Below are positions 45,122 to 55,399 of a stretch of 64,000 bases of DNA, in pieces. This stretch comes from Colocasia esculenta (Eukaryota > Streptophyta > Magnoliopsida > Alismatales > Araceae), in NCBI GenBank assembly GCA_014218235.1, contig CM024755.1, positions 160,821,941-160,885,940 of the forward strand. Reading direction: 5' to 3'. Both the position numbers and the translations under genes were made by a program. The notes beneath the pieces are model-generated. The model was not told the origin of the DNA, made no database searches, and saw nothing but the letters and a program-made list of their open reading frames with translations. Numbering within the stretch: position 1 is the first letter of the stretch; each line of letters opens with the position of its first letter.

Positions 45122-46303
45122 TGTACTCTATAGATTTTGATGATCACAAAAACACTAAGTTTAACTCATGATTTAAAAAATCACAAAATACTGAATATAA
45201 TTCATGTTTATGACCAAGCATTTAATTTATGTTTATTTAATTGGAGGGTCTAATTTGTGTGTTAAATGTGCAATATATTTGTCTTAAAGTCGCATTTAAA
45301 GTTGTCAATACCAAGCCCAAGACTTGGAGAAAACAGAAAGACAAGACTGGAAGAAGAATTGCAAAACTGACAATCAGACAACCGACCTTGAGAAATCGAT
45401 CGACTGATATTGAAAGGGAATTCATGTCAGATCGATTTTGGTTCAAAGGCAATCCATGTCAGATCGGTTATGAATCAAAGGGAGTCGATGACAAATTGAT
45501 TACTGGACAAAAGTCGGACGATCGATTTGGGTAAATTGGATGACTGACCTAGCCAGAAGCTTTGACAGTGGGACAGTCCAAAGGTCAGACGACCGACTTG
45601 AGTAAATCAGTCAACTGATCCTCCAACTAAAGGAGAGTCACTTCAGATATTCACGTTATAACCTGACCAGCTGAAGCATCGGTCGAAGCTAAACTCGAAG
45701 TTGGTCGACCAAAATTCCAAAATTAGACGACCGAACGTTCAGTCGATTTTCTAGTCGATGTCCCAGTCGATGTGAGTCCAAAATCAAATGACCGATCTTG
45801 GGAAATCGGTCGACTGACTCCGAAAACCCAGTTATCGATTTGGATAGGACTCTTTTCGGTTATGGATTCTACATAAGCTTATCTTCTAATCTACGACCAA
45901 GAAGAAGTCCTTTGGTTGTGGGTCTTATGGTCTAAGTCTATTCTTGTGTATAGTATAAATACATTGTTGAAGAATGAATTTGTATCTAGGCTAGGGCAAA
46001 GGATGAGCCAACAAACCAGAGAACCTACCAGAAGATTTCTTCAAGGTTGTTGTGCGAGATCAAGGTGTTGGATATTCTAAAGATCGTCCATCCATACTAC
46101 AACATCCAGAAAAGCATATGAAAGCTTCAGTGTTCTTCTCTGATGTTTCTCAACCACGCTAAAACAGAAGAATTCTGAACTCCAAATTTTTATCTTTCTT
46201 CTCTTGTTCTTGGGTTGAGAATTGTACTTCAATTTACACAAACATCTGTGTGCGTGGGCTCAATTGGTGAGCACGTTGTTGGTGTGTAGTGCGTGCATGC
46301 ATA
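45122..46303 (+). repeat. Plus-strand copia LTR, left piece (split by Sirevirus B)
   Basis: Begins TGTACTCTATAGATTTTG inside Sirevirus A RT. It continues at 59199 after the Sirevirus B insertion. A TATA-like TATAAATA is at 45954-45961. ATCGGTCGACTGA-type words fill 45390-45850. The right piece ends at a PBS, so this is a 5' LTR of a plus-strand element. Confidence 0.8.
45390..45850 (+). repeat. GACCGACTT / ATCGGTCGACTGA motif cluster
   Basis: About 15 loosely spaced words with TCGA or CCGA cores, such as AATCGATCGACTGA, GACGACCGACTTG and AATCGGTCGACTGAC. Confidence 0.75.
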
Positions 46304-46819
46304 TGAAGGATCAAGGAAAGGTGTGGATAAGATCTAGAAGGGGGGGATGAATAGATCTATGCCACATTCTGCGGAAGCTTAAGCAATTTAAAATACTTTT
46401 AGAATCAGAGGCAATTTTAATCAGTGAAAAACACAGATCTGATGAAATGTTAAGTGAGTTGATAAAATAAATATGAAGACCAGTTGATTAAGTGAATCTT
46501 GATCGATCCTATGCAAGCATCTAACGGATGATAGAATCAAACCACAAATAGACAAGTGCACAGAGATTTTTAGGTGGTTCAGAAATCACCCATGTGATTC
46601 CTACATCCACCCCTCACACCCAGTGAGGATTCACTAAACAACTGGGTTACACACCCACTGGAGCTAGACAACTCCAACACTTGAGTTTACAACTCACACA
46701 CCTCTAGAGCAAGACTACTCTAGATCCCTGAGCAAGACTGCTCAACAACCACTTGAGCTCGATGACTCAAACTGAGCACAATGGCTCACAAACAACTATG
46801 CTAGACACCAACACACGAC

Positions 46820-47050
46820 ATGGATCTTCTAGCAGCAGATCATGTCAGACATGAGAACATTCATGAGAGTTATGCAGAAGCACTTGCACAATCTCAAGAT
46901 GTCTCAGAAGAACAAAAGTACATTGAGAATAGTGTTAAAAGGCTTTGTTCTTCAGTGTACTCCCTTGTAGAAGCTCAGATTGGGAAGAGGCTTGAATCCT
47001 TGAAGTCCCAGCCGATGCTCTGCACAATTGAACTTGGGGATCTTCCTTGA
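46820..47050 (+). other. 76-codon ORF antisense within the Sirevirus B LTR (copy 1)
   Basis: Reads MDLLAADHVRHENIHESYAE, then EEQKYIENSVKRLCSSVYSL and VEAQIGKRLESLKSQP. The composition is protein-like (amphipathic, no low complexity). An identical translation occurs in the other LTR at 58081-58311, which LTR identity alone explains. I recognise no family. A captured host fragment is possible and a chance ORF equally so. Confidence 0.3.
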
Positions 47051-47404
47051 AATCTTCTACAACGGATGCTTCTACTTGATATGCTTCCTTGAGGCGCTTC
47101 AATTGCTTCTTCAAGGATCAAACTCCAATTCTCACAATCGAATTGATGAGAATTGGTCTTCAGAAGACACCAGGAGAGCAGAAGAGGGAGATGAACTCTT
47201 CTCGCCGCCAAAGGGAACTTTTTTGGAGGCTTGGAGAGTTCGTTGGGGTCTTCTCATGATGGATGGCCAATTGGGGGCCTTTTATACCCAAAAGATTCCA
47301 AAGATACCCTTTAGGTACAAGGGCACACGATCCTAGGTTGATACCCCATCGCCCTAGGCTGACACGTGGCAAACATCCAATTTAAGTTGCAATCTTTCCG
47401 TAGT

Positions 47405-47720
47405 GTGTCGACCTGCCCTGGTGGTGGTGTCGACACACTGTCCCAAATTAAGAACAAGCTGTTCTGGGAACAAGGTCCAATGTCGACCTGCTCTGGTCCT
47501 GCGTCGACCTGCTGTCCCAATTCTGCAAACATGATGTTCTGGGAACTGAGTCCAGTCTCGACCTGCCCTGAGAGTGCGTCGACCTGAGTAGTCTAAATCC
47601 TGGAATCTGCAACTCGTGTCGACACACTCTTTGACTTGTGTCGACACAGTCTCAACATTTCTTCACCTTTTTGCCTTTGAATCTGGGGTGTTGTGTCGAC
47701 ACCATTGTGGGGTGTGTCGA
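47405..47720 (-). repeat. GTGTCGACAC / GTCGACCTG array in the Sirevirus B 3' LTR
   Basis: About ten GTCGAC cores occur within 320 bp, either as full GTGTCGACAC palindromes or as GTCGACCTG(C/A) half-sites. Spacers repeat TGTTCTGGGAAC-like and CCCAATT words. The same array is at 58660-58975 in the 5' LTR. Confidence 0.9.
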
Positions 47721-47940
47721 CACTTCTTTTGCAAAAAGTGTTTGTACCTGAAAATTAAACACATATATCATTAGTAAAATATTATTATGAGTACAAATGA
47801 TAAGTGTGCTTTGAAACATGCTTTTTGAATATAAATTTTAGGTGAATGTATTTATCATGGTTCAAATAATTTGCATTCAAATCACATTTGTCATCATAAA
47901 AATAGGAGGGAAAATGATATGAATTACACTCAACCCAACA

Positions 47941-47957
47941 ATCTCCCCCTTTTTGAT
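47941..47957 (-). other. Polypurine tract of Sirevirus B
   Basis: Complement of ATCTCCCCCTTTTTGAT beside the 3' LTR. A second copy lies at about 48321-48342 (CTCCCCCTTTGACATCATCA), as in Sirevirus A. Confidence 0.82.
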
Positions 47958-48359
47958 GATGGCAACATTAAATCCATATGACAATGAGGTTTTGATGAGA
48001 TGTGATTTTAAGCAATTTTTGGTTATTCAATGTCCTTATTTTTGTTCATGTTCATGCTTGTCAAAGACTTTAAATATGGCTCATTCACAATTGATGGTTG
48101 TACTAGAGAAGTACAATGTAACTTGAAGTAAGTTAGTGCTTAAAGAAGGTTAAGCAACTTGACAAGCATTCATTCATTCACATTCACATAAAGATTTTCA
48201 ATCACATTAAAGACACAACTGAGAAATTTATTCAAGCTAAGCAAAAAAAAAACATTTCATTTCATTCATCAAGAGAACCATTACAATCATTCCAAAAAGA
48301 TTACATTTCTGTTCTTTCTTCTCCCCCTTTGACATCATCAAAAGAAAAATTACATTAAG
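47958..48359. other. Sirevirus B 3' untranslated region
   Basis: Non-coding, between polypurine tract and the env-like gene. An A-run at about 48245 and a second purine tract are the only marks. Confidence 0.5.
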
Positions 48360-50351
48360 TAGAAGATAGAGGAGGAGGAGGAATGGGAAGTAAGATGGTC
48401 TCAATGTCAGACAGTCTTTTCTCCATGAAAGTCAAGCTGGTCTTGATTTGATCTTGAATGGTTGTGAGTTTTGTGTGCAAGAAGTGTTCCATTCTGTCTG
48501 AATTTTCTATCAAGGTAGCTTGAATTCTGGCTAGATCAGCTGCAATGGGTTGTGAAGAGGAAGATGATCCAGCTGACCAACCAGGCGCTTTGCATGATCT
48601 TGAATTCCCTTGTCAAATCAGATATCTGTGTATCAATATGTGCATTAAAGTTCCTCGTGCTCTCTAAATCATCCACAAAATGAGCAAAAGACAGTCTAGT
48701 GCTGGTAATCTCATGTAATGTCTGTTTGGTGTTGAAGACATCAGCTTGGGAATTTGCCAAAATCCCCTTAAGAACTGTCTCCAATTTTTGCTGGTGCTCC
48801 TTTAGCTGTAATGAGGCATCTGCCATTGTACCAATCAATCTGTTGAATCTTTGAGCTGCATAGTCTGAGGCAGCTTTTTGTTCTATGAATTTGGCAGATA
48901 CAGTGTTCTCCAATCTTTGAATCCTCAACTCAAATGTTTCTGACATGGTTTGAATGGAGGAGTTCAAGGTTTCAAATTTTTCATTTAAGAAGGAGAACAA
49001 CTATGGTGCAACAGAAGGCCCACCAGAGGATGTGGATGGTGAAATGTGGGTTGTGGAGATTTAGATTGTATGGATGAGGGTTGAAACTGAGGTGAGAGTG
49101 GGGCATGAACTGGGATATCACCTTCAGTTGGGACTTGAGGCTGATCCTCATTCAAAGGAGGCTGATCCTCTTGACCTTGGGGCTGGTCCCCTTCAGCTGG
49201 AGGCTATTCCTCTTGAGCCTGGGGCTGGTCCCCTTGATCTTGAGGATGTTCCTCCTGAGCTTGGGGCTGGTCCCCTTGATCTTGAGGTTGTTCCTCCTGA
49301 GCTTGAGGAGCCTCAACCACAACTGGCCCTCTCATAACTTGATTTCCCTCCAGTCTAAATCCCATGAATTTCTGAATATTCTTAAAGGTATAGATGTTGG
49401 ACTTAGGGATAGATTGGGATTTCTCATTCTCCAAGGGCACACCAAAGTGCTGGAACACTGAGGTCAGATGTGCAGCATATGGAAGAGATCTCTTGAGGTC
49501 TTTCCTGGTTGTTTCAGATATGATTTGATACATTATTACATGGAGGTTGATTTTGATGTCTTTTACCATGCAATAAAGAATGAACCTCTGTATATCTGTT
49601 AGCCTGTCCCTTCCACCACCTTGAGGGGTAATGATTGTGGTCAATATGTGGTGGATGACTCTCAACACAGGGGGAAATGAATTTGTGTTGAATCTGGTTA
49701 CAAAGGTCTGTTTTGGATCAGATGCATCAGCAGGAAGGCCTGTCATGATGGAATAGGCTTCATGAAGATCAAATTCGAATTCATGATAATTTGCCCCTTC
49801 ATCTGGTACTTTGAAAATAGAGGCAGCTTTATCAGTTGGCATGTCAATAACTATGCCCTTAACCTTTGATTTATATCCTTCATCTGTGCATTTCAGGTTT
49901 TGTAGAATTCCCTAACAAGTCTTGGATAACTGATTTGAGACTCAGAAATGAATATCAACCAAGACTAAAGAGAGAAATAGGTCTGAATTTCTGGAAATGT
50001 GTCTGCTAGCTGAATATCTAATAAATCCACTATCCTGGGCTTTAGAATAAGCTTGGCTTCACTAGTGGTGTCTTGAGACTTGGAAGACTCAGACGAAGAT
50101 GACTCTGATGACTCTGAAGAATCTCCAGAAGGGGATCCCGGATTCTCTGGTCTAGAAACCCTACCTCTGCCTGAAGAAGAGGGTCTACCTCTCTTGGCTG
50201 TAGGCTGAGGGTAGAGGAGGACCCTGTTGCTCTGCAGGATCATCCGCATTTTGGTTCTTCTTTCAAACTGAGGAACATCATCCTCTGCCGGAGCTGGCCT
50301 GGACGAAGCCTGAGATTTTGCTCCACGGCGAGGACCCAACTTTCTCACCAT
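48360..50351 (-). pseudogene. Sirevirus B env-like ORF, nearly readable
   Basis: Start chosen at 50351 (MVRKLGPRRGAKSQAS), after a leader carrying GTCGAC motifs. The N-terminus is basic then Ser/Glu-rich (SGDSSESSESSSSESSKSQD). A folded region at 49204-49842 includes FEFDLHEAYSIMTGLPADAS, IQRFILYCMVKDIKIN and RSLPYAAHLTSVFQHFGVPL, similar in style to the plant transposon-protein domain in env-like ORFs. Then comes a PQDQGDQPQAQEE repeat. After stops, a long heptad-rich segment follows (48536-49000: MFSFLNEKFETLNSSIQTMS), probably a coiled coil. Breaks lie at about 49850-49965 and 49005-49205. Known Sirevirus env-like genes sit here; fusion activity has not been shown and no clear signal peptide is visible. 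Confidence 0.75.
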
Positions 50352-52063
50352 GGTTGCAATGATGGAGTGGAATCGGGGTTGATGAAAGAGAAGAGAGATG
50401 ATTGAGAAAGGGTTTTGATTGAGGGAGAAATGTGTGGGATTTCTTGCCGGAAATGAGAAGAAAAGCATCGTCGGGTCGACCTGAGGCCTAAGAAGGGTTT
50501 GCAGTAGTGCAATACCCCGCAGGAACAACAAGGCTTATCCGAAACCCACGAGTTAAAAAGTTCTGGCAAGAGGGCAGTGTCGACACTAGAAGAATGTAGT
50601 GTCGACCTGACCTAGGGTGTGTGTCGACACGAGATAGGATGGTGTCGACACGGCCTATGAAGAAAAATTGAATTTTTGTGTGAGAATTTTTTGAGAATTT
50701 TGAGACTTCTTTAAAAAGATAACTAATGAGAGAAATAGTCATTTCAAGGATGTTAAGAGACTTAAAAATTCATTTGTTATATTTTGCAAAAATTCATCAC
50801 AATTCAAGTTTTAAACAATTTCCAAAGGATATGAGCATTCAAAGACTTGAGTCAATGAAATGATGATTTGAGGGATATAGTATATCTAACAATCAACTAT
50901 AATCTACCATATTTCTCAACGGTAAAGAAATAAAGATATCCTCTAGACTGAATACAATTGGTTTGAAAATAAAATAGAATCTTAAAGAACAACTTGATGA
51001 TGAATGAAAATGATTCCTTTCACAAAAACTCCATTAACACATATATTTTGTCTTTTTAACAGACTATCAAATGATATAAATCTTTTTCACTCAAGTACTA
51101 GTGCTTTTTACACACCATAGTCTCTGGATAATTAAGATTTATTCATTGTTAAGTCTCAAAGGGGTAAATGATGACCTTTTGACATGAAAATATACGTTTT
51201 GTAGATGCAATATTTCCAGTTACTCAGTCATCATCAAAAAGTATAGCACATTTTTGCGGTAGTTTGAATTTAATTTTTTGAATTTTTATCCCCTTTGAAC
51301 AAAGATAACAGTAGTACCTCATGACATGCATGACACTTCATTCATTGTGAAGGTGTGCAGTTTCTCAGCACAAATGTCATTGCTCTGTTGAATTTTCAAA
51401 ATTTTAAGAGTTTTGTAAGATAGAAATCAATTTTACCCATCATCAGTTGCAAACAAAGAGATGTTTTAATTTCAAGACACAAGTTGTGTTCAATCTTGGA
51501 AGAATTCTGAGTTTCTGTGGGTTGAAAATATAGTTGACAATTGATTAGTAAAGAATATGATAGATCACTCAAAGGATCATTTGGAGACTCTAGACATCTG
51601 AATGATGACATCATGCAGAAAATTGATGAAATGCAAGAAAAGTTATGAATTTTGCAAAAGTTATGACTTGTGAATTTTCAAGCTCCCCCTGAGATGATGA
51701 TTTCAATCATTTCTATCAAAATAAAGATATGCAAGTTTTTTTTTTTTAAATCAAGAAAGATTCTCTTTAAACAATAAAAGCTCCCCCTCAACAATTGCAT
51801 ATTCTCTTAGTACTTGGCAGAGACATATACTCTCGCATAGTGAAAGTGTCCAGACAAGCAAAACCTGTCCTTCTTCAAGTCACCATTTGATATACCAAGA
51901 AATTTCAATACACAATAAGAGTTGAAGAATTTATTGTCCAAAGGAAATGGAAGTGGAATTGAGAGAGATATGGACAGTGTAACTGGAGTAAGCAAAGGGT
52001 TATGATATGAAAAGAACTCCCCGTCATACAATGCATAACACTCAACCCAAACGTAAAGAGAGA
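50352..52063. other. Sirevirus B spacer between pol and env-like gene
   Basis: Non-coding. GTGTCGACAC and GTCGACCTG words cluster at 50460-50660, immediately upstream of the env-like start. CTCCCCCT words recur at 51680-51790. Otherwise AT-rich. Confidence 0.5.
50575..50660 (-). repeat. GTCGACAC cluster upstream of the env-like start
   Basis: Four cores in 85 bp (GTGTCGACAC near 50578, GTGTCGACCTG near 50602, GTGTCGACACG near 50625 and GTGTCGACACG near 50643), with a further GTCGACCTGAG at about 50474. Confidence 0.85.
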
Positions 52064-52903
52064 TCATGAATGTGGACATTTACAAAGACCAAGTTCTCTC
52101 CTCAAGGATGAAAACCTGTTTTCAGGAAGGGGTTTGGTGAAAATGTCTGCAACTTGTTTTTCAGTTTCAATGAAATGGAGTTCGAATGACTTCTTTGCAA
52201 CCTCATCTCTCAAGAAATGATGCCTAATTTCAATATGCTTGGTTCTAGAATGTTGAATGGGGTTTTTAGACAGATTTATTGCACTTGTATTATCACATAG
52301 AATGTGTACACAACCTAAATCTTGGTTGTAATCGAGAAGTTGATGTTTCACCCAAATAATTTAGGTTCCACACCTACCTGCAGCAACATATTCAGCCTCT
52401 GCAGTTGACAGAGCAACTGAATGTTGCTTCTTGGAAGCCCAAGAAATAAGGCACCCACCTAGGAATAAACACAAGCCACTTATGTTTTTTCTATCTAATT
52501 TACACCCAGCATAGTCAGTATCACAATAGACAATCAAATCTAATTTGCAATTAGCAGGATACCAAATTCCTAAATCACATGTTCCAACAAGATATTTGAA
52601 AATTCTTTTAACAGCTAACATGTGACTTTCTTTAGGATTAGACTGAAATCTAGCACACAAACACACACTAAACTGAATATCAGGTCTAGAAGTTGTAAGA
52701 TAAAGTAGAGAACCAATCATACCTCTGTAGGTCTTTTGGTCTGCTGACTTACCATTTGAGTCTTCTTCTAGCTTAGCATTTATGGCAATACGTGTGCTTG
52801 AATGTTTGAGGGTCTGAAAGTCAAACCTTTTGAGAAGTTCCTTGACATACTTGGCTTGACTGATGAAGATCCCTTCAGATGTTTGGTTCACCTGCAATCC
52901 CAA
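52064..52903 (-). pseudogene. Sirevirus B RNase H with RT thumb
   Basis: Two ORFs read MGLQVNQTSEGIFISQAKYV, GSLLYLTTSRPDIQFSVCLC, DTDYAGCKLDRKNISGLCLF (catalytic Asp region) and STAEAEYVAAG, then in a second frame LCDNTSAINLSKNPI and KHIEIRHHFLRDEVA, ending DIFTKPLPENRF. A frame change lies near 52355. The 3' end is the natural end of copia pol. Confidence 0.88.
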
Positions 52904-53640
52904 GAAAAATGTTAATCTCCCATTAAACTCATTTCAAATTCATTCTTCATTTGATTTGAAAATTCAGTGCATAGGCCTTTATTGGTGGAGCCAAAAATTA
53001 TGTCATCAACATAAATTGGACCACAATTATTTGATTTTTTACTATTTTTGTGAACAAAGTTTGATCAACAGTTCCTCTGGAGTATCCTTTCTCAAGCAAA
53101 AATGTACTCAAACGGTCATACCAAGCTCTTGGAGCTTGCTTAAGACCATAGAGAGCCTTATTGAGCTTGAAAACATGGTTATGATATTTTTCATTTTCAA
53201 ATCCAGGAGGTTGTTCAACAAAAACATTTTTCTTAATATATCCATTTAAAAAAGCACTTTTGACATCCATTTGATAAACTTTGAAATTCATGGAGGATGC
53301 AAAAGCAAGAAAAATTCTAACTGCTTCTAGTCTAGCTACAGGGGCATATGACTCTTCAAAATCAATTCCAAACTCTTGATTGTACCCCTTTGCAACTAGC
53401 CTAGCTTTATTTCTGATTACCTGACTAGATTCATTCAATTTATTTCTGAAAACCCATCTAGTGCCAATGACTGTTGGTCACTAGGTCTAGGTACTAATTC
53501 CCATACTTGATTTCTTTCAAATTGATGAAGTTCATCATGCATGGCATTAATCCAATCAGAACTTGATAAGGCTTCATCAATTGACTTTGGTTCAATTTGG
53601 GAAATTAGAGCTAGTGGGTCTTCTTCAATATCATGCAAGA
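52904..53640 (-). pseudogene. Sirevirus B reverse transcriptase
   Basis: The linker IEPKSIDEALSSSDWINAMH at about 53540-53600 leads into RNKARLVAKGYNQEFGIDF, MDVKSAFLNGYIKK, VEQPPGFEN and YGLKQAPRAWYDRLS. The catalytic YVDDIIFGSTN is encoded at about 52970-53010 but in a neighbouring frame, so a one-base change near 53015 separates it from the palm. Another change lies near 53440. All copia RT blocks are present. Confidence 0.9.
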
Positions 53641-54560
53641 AAGATGATCTAGTCCTAACTCTATCATGTACATTACAACCACATTGTCTAATGGGTGATC
53701 TCTTAAAAACCTATGTTCAGAAGTTACCTGTTCAGAAGTATCCACTTCTGGGACAATGTTACCTGAACCACTTGAAGATGGTGTGTTGTTGTTCAGGTTC
53801 TCTTCAATGTTCTCAAACTCCTCAACAGTTGGTGAAGAGTCCACAATAAATTCATCCTCTTCAGTGTCTTGTCTTTCCCTGCAAGATTTAGAATGGTTAG
53901 TTGAAAAGGAATTTTCATCAAAGATAACATGTGGAGATTCTTCAACAGTTTTGGTTTTAAGAATGTACACTTTGAAAGCCCTTGACACCTCAGAATAGCC
54001 AAGGAAGATAGCTTCCTGACTTTTAGCATCAAACTTGTCAAGGTTTTCTTTGTTATTGTTGTGTACATAACATTTGCACCCAAAGATTTTCAAATAGGAA
54101 ACAATTGGCTTTTTGTTTTTCAATAATTCATAGGGGGTTTTCTTGATTTTTGGTCTGACCAATGCTCTATTGAGTATGTGATTGGCTGTGTTCACAGCTT
54201 CAGCCCAGAAGGATTTGGGCAAGTTACTCTCAAGTAGCATGGTTCTAGCCATTTCCACAAGAGTTCTGTTCTTTCTTTCCACAACTCCATTTTGTTCTGG
54301 AGTTCTTGGTGAAGAAAACTTGTGGAATATTTGAAATTCAGCACAAAAATCAGAAAAAGATGTGTTCTCAAATTCACCCCCATGATCAGTCAAAATATTT
54401 TTGATTTTATATGGATAAGTTGTTAAGACAGTGGTACAAAAGTTCCTGAATTCAAAATAAGTATCACTTTTGTGGGACAGAAAAATAACCCAAGTAAATC
54501 TAGTAAAATCATCAATGATTACAAACTAATATCTTTTGCCACTTAGACTTAGATCCTTGT
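53641..54560 (-). pseudogene. Sirevirus B integrase core and C-terminus
   Basis: The main ORF (53611-54393) has MTDHGGEFENTSFSDFCAEF, FSSPRTPEQNGVVERKNRTL (core motif with the catalytic Glu), then MLLESNLPKSFWAEAVNTAN and the copia GKGK-type tail region GCKCYVHNNNKENLDKFDAK with FLGYS. A Ser/Glu-rich linker leads to RT. The first catalytic Asp region upstream (to about 54560) has stops. Confidence 0.9.
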
Positions 54561-55190
54561 GGGGCCAAAAAGGTCCATGTGAAGTAATTCTAGTGGCCTA
54601 GATGTGAGTACCTCATTGAAGTTTTTAAAGGATTTTCTTGTTTGTTTTCCTTTAGAACAGATCCCACAGACTTGATTTTTAACATTAGAGAAGGATTCAG
54701 GAAGCCCCTTAACCAAATTCAATCTTAACAACTTATTCATTGTTCTGAAACTTGCATGGCCAAGCCTTTTGTGCCAAGTCCATGCAATTTCATCTTTATT
54801 TGCAACAAAGCAAAGATTTTTAGAAAAGTTTTTATTTAGGTTGATCATGTAGACATTGTTTTCCCTTTTTCCAAGAATTTGATTTTATCAGTTGATGAGT
54901 CAATTATCTTACAAAAATCAAATTCAAACACAACTTTGTGACCTTTGTCACATAGTTGGCTGATACTGAGCAGATTATAATCAAGACCCTCAACTAGTAA
55001 AACATTATCTACAGAGTTTGAGGAAGTTTGACCAACCTTACCAGATCCTATGATCTTTCCTTTATTTTTACCTCCGAATGTCACTGACCCTCCCTCATTT
55101 TCAATCAGGAATGAGAATTGGCTCTGTCTCCCGTCATATGTCGTGAACACCCACTGTCAAGAAACCACACATTGGTGTTGGGTGCACGAC
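54561..55190 (-). pseudogene. Sirevirus B protease and integrase zinc-binding (GAG-pre-integrase) region
   Basis: The protease active site DSGCSRHMTG is encoded at about 55140-55170, but the downstream sequence (SFLIENEGGSVTFGGKNKGK, LLSISQLCDKGHKVVF) is in another frame, with the shift near 55130. The ORF at 54549-54848 follows: TWHKRLGHASFRTMNKLLRL with its His pair, VCGICSKGKQ with its Cys pair, and LLHMDLFGP at the start of the integrase core. Confidence 0.88.
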
Positions 55191-55399
55191 CTTCCTGCAA
55201 ATAGATCAGTGGAGAGAAGATTTTGGTACCCAAACAGAGTTGGGACCATCAGAATGTTTGAACATTGTCAGTAAATCTTTTCTCACCCAAATTTGACCTG
55301 TTTTTGATTTTTGTTTTGTTACATTGGTGTTTTCAGTCTTTTTCAGTTTGTTCTTTTTCTTAGGAATGAAAGCACCAACACTTTTGTTTTTAGTGGATG

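Larger units (their letters stand above)
46304..47940 (-). repeat. Sirevirus B 3' LTR
   Basis: 1637 bp. A TATA-like TATAAAAGG on the minus strand is at 47278-47286. A GTGTCGACAC array lies at 47405-47720. It contains a 76-codon plus-strand ORF at 46820-47050. Confidence 0.94.
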
